From Deltaproteobacteria bacterium (GTDB lineage Bacteria > Desulfobacterota > BSN033 > UBA1163), in contig VGRY01000030.1 of NCBI GenBank assembly GCA_016875195.1, positions 1 through 43,894 of the forward strand: a stretch of DNA of 43,894 nucleotides, written 5' to 3'. Shown here piece by piece: positions 38,891 through 43,894 of the stretch (within the stretch, counting starts at the first letter, position 1; each line of letters starts with the position of its first letter). The notes under the pieces were generated by a model. It made no database searches and was not told the DNA's origin. It saw nothing but the letters and a program-made list of their open reading frames with translations. A program made the position numbers and the translations under genes.

Positions 38891-40198
38891 ATGGATTGGC
38901 TAACTCTGTTTATCATCATTCTTTCATCGCTTATCGGCCTCTTCTTTTTAGGCGTTCCGGTTGCTTTTTCGTTCCTCTTCATTAATATCCTCTTCGCCTA
39001 TCTTTTCTGGGGAGACGCAGGTCTGGCTCAGCTCATTTTAAGCGTCTTCCGGTCCATCACTTCCTTTTCACTCCTTCCCGTGCCGCTCTTCCTGTTGATG
39101 GGAGAAGTGATGTTCCTGTTTGGAATCGCCCAGAACATGATGGAGACCATGGAAAAATGGATGGGGAGACTGCCCGGGCGGCTGAGCCTCCTTGCGGTTG
39201 GAGGCGGTGTCTTATTCGCCACCCTTTCAGGTTCTTCCATGGCGGGCTGTGCTATGCTTGGGCAGACGTTACTTCCGGATATGGAGAAGAGGGGATATAA
39301 ATATCAGATTACGCTTGGCCCGATCATGGGCTGTGGGACGCTTGCGGCTATGATCCCTCCCAGTGCGCTGGGCGTTTTATTAGCCAGCCTCGCACAAATT
39401 TCAGTGGGAGATTTTCTTCTTTCCATCATATTCCCAGGACTTCTGATGGCCGCTCTATTTGCCATCTATATCGTGGTGATGTGTTGGTTAAAACCTGAAT
39501 TGGCGCCTCAGTATGAAGTGCAGAAGATTTCATTGGGAGAAAAGTTGAAACTGACCTGTAAGTATATCCTGCCTCTGGGTTCGGTCATCTTTTCGGTAAT
39601 TGGCCTCATCATCTTCGGAATTGCCACCCCCACCGAATCAGCTGCGGTTGGAGCATTGGTCTGTTTTATCCTGGCTTTTATTTACAAAGGGATTCGGCCT
39701 GACATCGTCAAAAAGTCAATGATCAACAGTGTCAAGATTACCGTGATGATGTTTATGATCCTGACCGGAGCGACTGCTTTTTCACAACTTCTGGCTTACA
39801 CCGGAGCTAGCTCTAACCTGGTGAGTCTGGCCACGGGGCTTCCCTTGCACCCGATTGTAGTGATCATCATCATGCAATTTATCCTCATCCTTCTGGGGAC
39901 ATTTATGGAACCCCTCTCCATTCTAATGGTGGCGCTTCCTATTTACATGCCAATCATTAAACAACTCGGCGTCAATCCGCTGGCTTTTTGCTCGGTTCTC
40001 CTGATCAATATGGAGATGGCGACGATTTCTCCTCCGGATGGATTGGTTCTTTATACGATGAAAGCAGTGGCTCCCCAATACAGCATGGCTCAAATCTACA
40101 AGGCCAGCATTCCTTTTGTCATCATTGATGCCATTGCCATGGCCCTCATCATGATCTTCCCGGAGATTGCCCTTTTTCTACCTTCTATTGCCAAATGA
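38891..40198 (+). CDS. dctM: TRAP transporter large permease (DctM family), second system
   Basis: A 435-residue membrane protein with about 12 hydrophobic segments. Family motifs: PLFLLMGEVMFLFGIAQNMM, LSGSSMAGCAMLGQTLLPDM, PPSALGVLLASLA, TPTESAAVGALVCF and ISPPDGLVLYTMKAV. I start it at ATG 38891 (MDWLTLFIIIL); the longer frame from 38834 is repeat-encoded. It ends the rightward TRAP operon and converges with the acyl-CoA synthetase gene. Confidence 0.93.
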   Translation: MDWLTLFIIILSSLIGLFFLGVPVAFSFLFINILFAYLFWGDAGLAQLILSVFRSITSFSLLPVPLFLLMGEVMFLFGIAQNMMETMEKWMGRLPGRLSLLAVGGGVLFATLSGSSMAGCAMLGQTLLPDMEKRGYKYQITLGPIMGCGTLAAMIPPSALGVLLASLAQISVGDFLLSIIFPGLLMAALFAIYIVVMCWLKPELAPQYEVQKISLGEKLKLTCKYILPLGSVIFSVIGLIIFGIATPTESAAVGALVCFILAFIYKGIRPDIVKKSMINSVKITVMMFMILTGATAFSQLLAYTGASSNLVSLATGLPLHPIVVIIIMQFILILLGTFMEPLSILMVALPIYMPIIKQLGVNPLAFCSVLLINMEMATISPPDGLVLYTMKAVAPQYSMAQIYKASIPFVIIDAIAMALIMIFPEIALFLPSIAK

Positions 40199-40249
40199 AA
40201 TAGATTCTTCCGATTTTTTTGTCCATATGATTTTATTAACCCCACCCAG

Positions 40250-40272
40250 CCTCCCCTTACATTAAGGGGAGG
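40250..40272. repeat. Palindrome of the CCTCCCCTTAA family
   Basis: CCTCCCCTT and AAGGGGAGG form a stem around ACATT, between the convergent dctM and acyl-CoA synthetase genes. It could stop transcription in both directions, but no T-run follows. Confidence 0.85.
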
Positions 40273-40326
40273 TGTGGAGGGGTTATGATAAGAGAGGAGG
40301 TTTATAAATAAGTGGAGATAATCTGG

Positions 40327-41868
40327 TCAATTACCCGAAGGGGCTTTTTTAAAGGCTTTCACCACTTCTTCCTTCATGACCTTTCCCATCTTATTTCTGG
40401 GAAGTTCACTCAGAAAAAGAATCTCTTTTGGGCATTTCCAGTCGAGGAGGTGTGTTTTACAGTGATCTCTTATCTCTTTTTCTGTAGAGACGGCGCCTGG
40501 TTTTAATATCACGGCAGCCACTGCCTTCTCTCCCCATTTTTCATCAGGGATGCCTATGACACAGGTTTCCAGAACATGTTGATGCTGGTTGATCACCGAC
40601 TCGATCTCTTTAGGGGAGATATTTTCTCCCCCGGAGATAATGATATGCTTGAGGCGGTCCGTGATATAGTAATATCCGTCCTCGTCTGTTTTTCCAAGGT
40701 CGCCTGTTCGGAACCACCCCTTAACAAATACCGCCTCTGTCTCCTTAGGTTTATTCCAATAACCCGGGGTGACATTCGGGCCCTTCAACCAGATCTCTCC
40801 AACATCCCCAGGCTTCACATCTTGATGTGTCTCGGGGTTTACAATTTTTGCCTCAACCTTTGGGAGGGGAAGACCGATGGAGCCAGGTTTTTTAACTCCC
40901 CGAAAGGGGTTCGAGAAATTCATTCCGGTTTCAGACATTCCTTCTCTTTCAACGGGTTCTTTGCCAAATACTTTCTTTATTCTCTCAAAATCTTTTGGAA
41001 GGAGAGGGGCAGATCCAGAGGCAAGGAGCCGAAGATGACTGAAATCCGGTCCGGCCTCTTCGATTCGATCCACTAACCTCAGATACATGGTTGGAACAGC
41101 CATAAAGACATTGCAGGCTAGGTCCCCTGTCTGCCGGGAAAGAATATTCAGAGTGACCTCAGGGGAGAACTCATCACACATCACGATCCTTGTTCCAGCA
41201 ATCAAAGACGTATGAAGGGCAAAGCATAATCCGTGGACATGAAACAGTGGAAGGGCGTGGCAGAGGACATCTCTTTCAGTTATCTCCCAGATTTGGATGA
41301 TATTTTTTGCATCCTGAATGAGGTTCTGTTGCGTGAGAATCGATCCCTTGGGTTGGCCTGTCGTCCCAGAGGTATAGATGAGAATGGCAGGGTCATGGAG
41401 GCTGGCCTCCGTATGGTTTATCTGAGAAGAGATTCCTGGAAATAATTTCTCTTCAGTAAACGGAGATTCCGTATCAACAATGAGAAGAAGCCGTTTATCA
41501 TCAATAGATCGAATCAACGCCTCTTCTTTTTTTCCAGTGATGACGATCCTGGCATCCGTATCCCTCAAGAAATAGTCCATCTCATCCTTTTTAAAACCCG
41601 GGTTGAGGATGACTGAGACGGCCCCTATCTTCTGGATGCCAAGATGAAGCACTACCAGATCCAGACTCTTGGGCATGAAAAGAATGACCCGGTCCCCTTT
41701 TTTAACTCCCATTTCCGTCAATCCATTGGCTATCCGGCCGTAAGATTGTTGAAGGGACAAGTAGGTCATTCGACTTTCGATTTTTCCCTTTCTTAAAAAA
41801 AGGATAATATCCTTTTTGCCCAATCGAAGAGCTGTCTGGTCAATAAGGGATATCAATGTGTCATTCAT
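40327..41868 (-). CDS. AMP-binding acyl-CoA synthetase
   Basis: A 513-residue adenylate-forming ligase that activates a carboxylic acid with ATP and CoA. Seen: the P-loop LIYTSGTTGQPKGSIL (about 164-179), the A5-type motif GMSETGMNFSNP, the hinge Asp in GWFRTGDLGKTDEDGYYYITDR, the DRLKHIIISGGENISPKEIE segment, and the C-terminal catalytic Lys in LPRNKMGKVMKE. At 513 residues it is the usual size. The closest families by pattern are medium/long-chain fatty acyl-CoA or malonyl/methylmalonyl-CoA synthetases. The ligand is unknown. It begins 4 nt after the stop of the small transporter gene upstream, so cotranscription is likely. Confidence 0.92.
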   Translation of the reverse strand: MNDTLISLIDQTALRLGKKDIILFLRKGKIESRMTYLSLQQSYGRIANGLTEMGVKKGDRVILFMPKSLDLVVLHLGIQKIGAVSVILNPGFKKDEMDYFLRDTDARIVITGKKEEALIRSIDDKRLLLIVDTESPFTEEKLFPGISSQINHTEASLHDPAILIYTSGTTGQPKGSILTQQNLIQDAKNIIQIWEITERDVLCHALPLFHVHGLCFALHTSLIAGTRIVMCDEFSPEVTLNILSRQTGDLACNVFMAVPTMYLRLVDRIEEAGPDFSHLRLLASGSAPLLPKDFERIKKVFGKEPVEREGMSETGMNFSNPFRGVKKPGSIGLPLPKVEAKIVNPETHQDVKPGDVGEIWLKGPNVTPGYWNKPKETEAVFVKGWFRTGDLGKTDEDGYYYITDRLKHIIISGGENISPKEIESVINQHQHVLETCVIGIPDEKWGEKAVAAVILKPGAVSTEKEIRDHCKTHLLDWKCPKEILFLSELPRNKMGKVMKEEVVKAFKKAPSGN

Positions 41869-41872
41869 ATGA

Positions 41873-42304
41873 TTAGATCGTCAGGATGACTCCAATGACA
41901 ATGAAGAAGGTTCCGATGACTGTATAACGGTCAAATGCCTCGCCTTCCCTCAGGAAGAAATAAGCAGCAAGCATGGTAAAAAGAGGATAAATGCAGGTGA
42001 CAGGGACCACCAGCGCTACCTTACCGATCGACATTGCCCAATAGAAAGTGATAATTGCCACGGAGTTGCAGAGGCCGGCAAAAATAGCGTTACTTAGACC
42101 ATATTTTTTGATTGCTTTCCATTGCCACACCTGCTGGGAAAAAAACGCTAATACGATCATGATAACAAGCGCTGTTCCGTTGGCAATAAGGACGCCATAA
42201 AAAGGATGGAGCCCGCTCATCAAACCTTTTTTAGCAAAGATCGGTGCTACCCCAAAACAAACGGACGCAATGGTCGCCTCCACTTGACCGCGCAAGTGAC
42301 TCAT
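41873..42304 (-). CDS. DMT/EamA half-transporter, second half
   Basis: A 143-residue protein with five membrane segments: one EamA-type repeat (VEATIASVCFGVAPIFAKKG at the start, ending YTVIGTFFIVIGVILTI). I start it at ATG 42304 (MSHLRGQVEA), preceded by GGGGAAGAG and overlapping the previous stop as ATGA. It pairs with the equally small upstream gene; together they correspond to one ten-segment EamA protein. They probably form a heterodimer. The transported compound is unknown. Confidence 0.85.
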   Translation of the reverse strand: MSHLRGQVEATIASVCFGVAPIFAKKGLMSGLHPFYGVLIANGTALVIMIVLAFFSQQVWQWKAIKKYGLSNAIFAGLCNSVAIITFYWAMSIGKVALVVPVTCIYPLFTMLAAYFFLREGEAFDRYTVIGTFFIVIGVILTI

Positions 42305-42741
42305 CTCTTCCCCTTCACCATCAAGAGGTAAGCCCCGAACAGGGTAAGACCAATTCCAGCCCATTGATGCAAGGCCAGTTTTTCACCTAAAACAATAATT
42401 GCAAAAGCGACCGAAAGAATCGGATAAGTGGAACTGATGGAGGTACTCTGGGTAACACTGATGAAGCGGAAACTGCTGTAATAGAGACCTCTCCCTAAGA
42501 CAAAGTTTAAGAGCCCTGCAACCGAAAAATAGAAATAGACGGGTGCAGGGAGAGTTAAAAACACAGGGAATCCTTCCCCTATACCTAACCCGATCAGAAG
42601 GATCAGGGCTAAAAAGTTTACGGTCAGCGTAATGAGAATTGCCATCTGGAAGGGGATGCTACCCATCGCTTTTTTCAGGTAGATGGATTGAACTCCCCAT
42701 GCCATTGCACATACGATCGAAAGAAAAATGCTGAGGTCCAT
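42301..42741 (-). CDS. DMT/EamA half-transporter, first half
   Basis: A 146-residue protein with five membrane segments: MDLSIFLSIVCAMAWGVQSI at the start and the EamA-type YYSSFRFISVTQSTSISSTY and EKLALHQWAGIGLTLFGAYLL at the end. It overlaps the second half by ATGA, implying matched synthesis. The pair leads directly into the acyl-CoA synthetase gene, so it could import that enzyme's acid. No frameshift was seen that would make it a broken single gene; both halves have proper starts and stops. Confidence 0.85.
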   Translation of the reverse strand: MDLSIFLSIVCAMAWGVQSIYLKKAMGSIPFQMAILITLTVNFLALILLIGLGIGEGFPVFLTLPAPVYFYFSVAGLLNFVLGRGLYYSSFRFISVTQSTSISSTYPILSVAFAIIVLGEKLALHQWAGIGLTLFGAYLLMVKGKR

Positions 42742-42869
42742 TGATAGCCCTGCCTTGCCACATTCTAATACAACTACCGTCTTTTTTGTAAAATATTTTT
42801 TAGCTCTGAAAAAATTGACAGATGTTCTCCATTTTGATAAAAAATTGGCAGAGTCAATGCCCCCATCGA

Positions 42870-43214
42870 TTTCCCTCCTCTTGAGGTACTAAACGTGTCC
42901 TATAAGTTGGGGGCTGGACACAAGCATCTGTTGGTGCGTGTACGGCAAGGGATTGGAAATTCGAATATCGAAGCACGAAATTCGAAACAAATCCGAATTT
43001 CAAATGTTCCAAATTCGAAACATACAGATCACAAAAGCACGTTTTGGTCATTTGGAATTTAGATTTTGGTCATTGTTTCGGATTGGTCCTAAGAGGACGC
43101 TTCGCCCGATATTCAGATTTTGGATTTTTACCACGGCTTAGCTACATGATATCCCCTGTGTCTAACAGTCTGACTTATGGGTAAGGATAAGCTTAAGGTA
43201 AGAGGGGGAGGGGG
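42870..43214. mobile_element. MITE-like element related to the one at 2984-3735
   Basis: The right end (43152-43214) holds TGTGTC, TGACTTATGGGTAAGGA, AAGCTTAA and AGAGGGGG, matching the reverse of the left end at 2984-3035. Its own left end (42870-42925) is a weaker inverted match (ACTTATAGG, TGTGTCC). GAAATTCGAA-type arms fill the interior (42955-43080), including ATATCGAAGCACGAAATTCG shared with 3072-3091. It fills most of the 519-bp gap 42742-43260; no gene is seen there. Confidence 0.6.
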
Positions 43215-43260
43215 GGAGTTATAAGAAGACTGAATGGACTAATCAAAAAAGGAGAGAAAA

Positions 43261-43749
43261 ATGAATCTATCTGCTGACCGGTTTTTAGAGATTGCCCAAT
43301 ATTCAATTGTCCGTTTGGATGGGGCATGGTTTTTGGCACTGGCGGCAAAACTCGGTAAAGAGAAAGCATGGGAGATGGATATAGAAGCGTGGAAACAGTT
43401 CTCCTATCTTTTTGGGAAAAAGATCAGAAAAGAGATCATTCCCAATCCCGTGTGGCCTGGTAGTTTTTTAGACACTCTGGATATTCTCAGTAAGGTTTTA
43501 AAAATTGAAGGTCGTAAGACCAAAGTTGAGGGAGATACGATCACGATTCAGGCAGTGGACTGTGAGATTCAGAAAGCCATTGCCAAAGCCGGCATAGCTG
43601 ATTGTGGCATTGTAACGGTTCACACCTACCAGGGACTGATGAGGGGATTATTTGAGAGGGAGATGGACGTACTCGTGCGGCACACCAAGAACCTGAATCA
43701 AGGCGATGATTGTTGTGAAGTGATCATCTCCAAACAATTTCACCGATAA
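43261..43749 (+). CDS. DUF6125-like cytoplasmic protein
   Basis: A 162-residue soluble protein. The N-terminus YSIVRLDGAWFLALAAKLGKEKAWEMDIEAW resembles the DUF6125 family common in Deltaproteobacteria and related to L-2-amino-thiazoline-4-carboxylate hydrolase-like folds. Cys residues occur in VDCEIQ, IADCGIV and DDCCEV, a possible ligand set. AAAAAAGGAGAGAAAA gives a strong ribosome binding site before the ATG. It is a single rightward gene between a repeat element and an IS110 element. No catalytic function can be stated. Confidence 0.65.
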   Translation: MNLSADRFLEIAQYSIVRLDGAWFLALAAKLGKEKAWEMDIEAWKQFSYLFGKKIRKEIIPNPVWPGSFLDTLDILSKVLKIEGRKTKVEGDTITIQAVDCEIQKAIAKAGIADCGIVTVHTYQGLMRGLFEREMDVLVRHTKNLNQGDDCCEVIISKQFHR

Positions 43750-43785
43750 CCGGAATCTTAACCTTAACATTGATAATGATTAAAA

Positions 43786-43863
43786 GGCACCTCCTTGAAG
43801 CGAAGCAGAAACAAATCTGATATGCTTCAGGGAAAGAATCTCAATCTTAGCCCAGGAGGTGCC
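43786..43863 (+). promoter_or_regulatory. Stem that can hide the ribosome binding site of the transposase
   Basis: GGCACCTCCT (43786-43795) is the exact reverse complement of AGGAGGTGCC (43854-43863), which contains the perfect AGGAGGT ribosome binding site 6 nt before the transposase ATG. A smaller GAAGC/GCTTC pair lies between. In a transcript entering from outside the stem would mask the site. Confidence 0.65.
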
Positions 43864-43865
43864 GT

Positions 43866-43894
43866 ATGGAATTGTACTGTGGAATGGATTTGCA
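43866..43894 (+). CDS. IS110-family transposase, N-terminus (runs off the window)
   Basis: The first nine codons read MELYCGMDL, followed by CA of a probable His codon. The pattern 'YCGxDLH' is the start of IS110-family (DEDD) transposases, where the Asp is the first catalytic residue. A perfect AGGAGGT ribosome binding site precedes it. The element's left end must lie in the 116 bp between 43750 and 43865. In IS110-group elements the upstream noncoding end encodes a bridge RNA; whether this copy does so cannot be judged from what is visible. Confidence 0.7.

Noticed and set aside
40250-40272. Bidirectional intrinsic terminator
   Set aside because: The stem has no flanking T-run on either strand, and the same palindrome lies inside operons elsewhere in the window.
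43786-43863. Intrinsic terminator of the DUF6125-like gene
   Set aside because: The inverted repeats are 58 nt apart and no T-run follows; masking of the transposase ribosome binding site fits better.

Overview
The window looks like a chromosomal segment of an anaerobic, Gram-negative, Deltaproteobacteria-like organism (Desulfobacterota, perhaps near the Syntrophobacterales). This is inference from content: an MSHA-type pilus/secretion cluster with an outer-membrane secretin, large PAS/GAF sensor kinases, two TRAP transporters, CoA ligases, a molybdenum hydroxylase, and very many intergenic short palindromic repeats. No rRNA, tRNA or CRISPR array was seen.

Layout. 1-2980: the start of a leftward gene, then a rightward envelope-glycan operon (5'-truncated YfhO-like membrane protein, methyltransferase, family 2 glycosyltransferase). 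2984-3735: a nested repeat element carrying a DUF559 nuclease-like gene. 3742-16747: a leftward MSHA-like cluster in the order GspF-like platform, four pseudopilins, PilM-PilN fusion, PilO-like, PilP-like, secretin, ExeA-like ATPase, TPR protein, GspE-like ATPase. No major pilin or prepilin peptidase is present. 16767-17598: a four-helix-bundle gene broken by a GIY-YIG nuclease gene. 17632-25009: leftward regulatory genes (receiver, receiver-kinase hybrid, small HTH protein, 1673-residue multi-PAS/GAF hybrid kinase). 25323-25989: a rightward TumE-like toxin-antitoxin module. 26039-33544: leftward molybdenum hydroxylase (FAD, FeS, Mo subunits) with an upstream TRAP transporter. 33735-36681: phenylacetate-CoA-ligase-like enzyme, V4R protein, EamA transporter. 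37086-40198: a second, rightward TRAP transporter. 40327-42741: acyl-CoA synthetase and a two-gene DMT transporter. 43261-43749: a DUF6125-like protein. 43866 onward: the start of an IS110-family transposase.

How it fits together. The right half reads as uptake, CoA activation and hydroxylation or dehydroxylation of organic, possibly aromatic, acids. The two TRAP operons share a GGATAC-N-GTATAC palindrome near their promoters, so one repressor may control both.

Most striking is the repeat biology. At about a dozen sites two inverted arms, each built of degenerate 7-9 nt tandem units, face each other. Some loops are nearly empty. Others hold one compact ORF: a four-helix-bundle protein twice and a DUF559 protein once. 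A GIY-YIG ORF has further invaded one four-helix-bundle gene and is bounded by 19-bp repeats. The same two boundary repeats sit back to back, without cargo, in a pseudopilin leader. All four pseudopilin genes carry translated repeat sequence in the leader that prepilin peptidase would remove. I regard this cargo-carrying repeat family as the best candidate for an undescribed system here.
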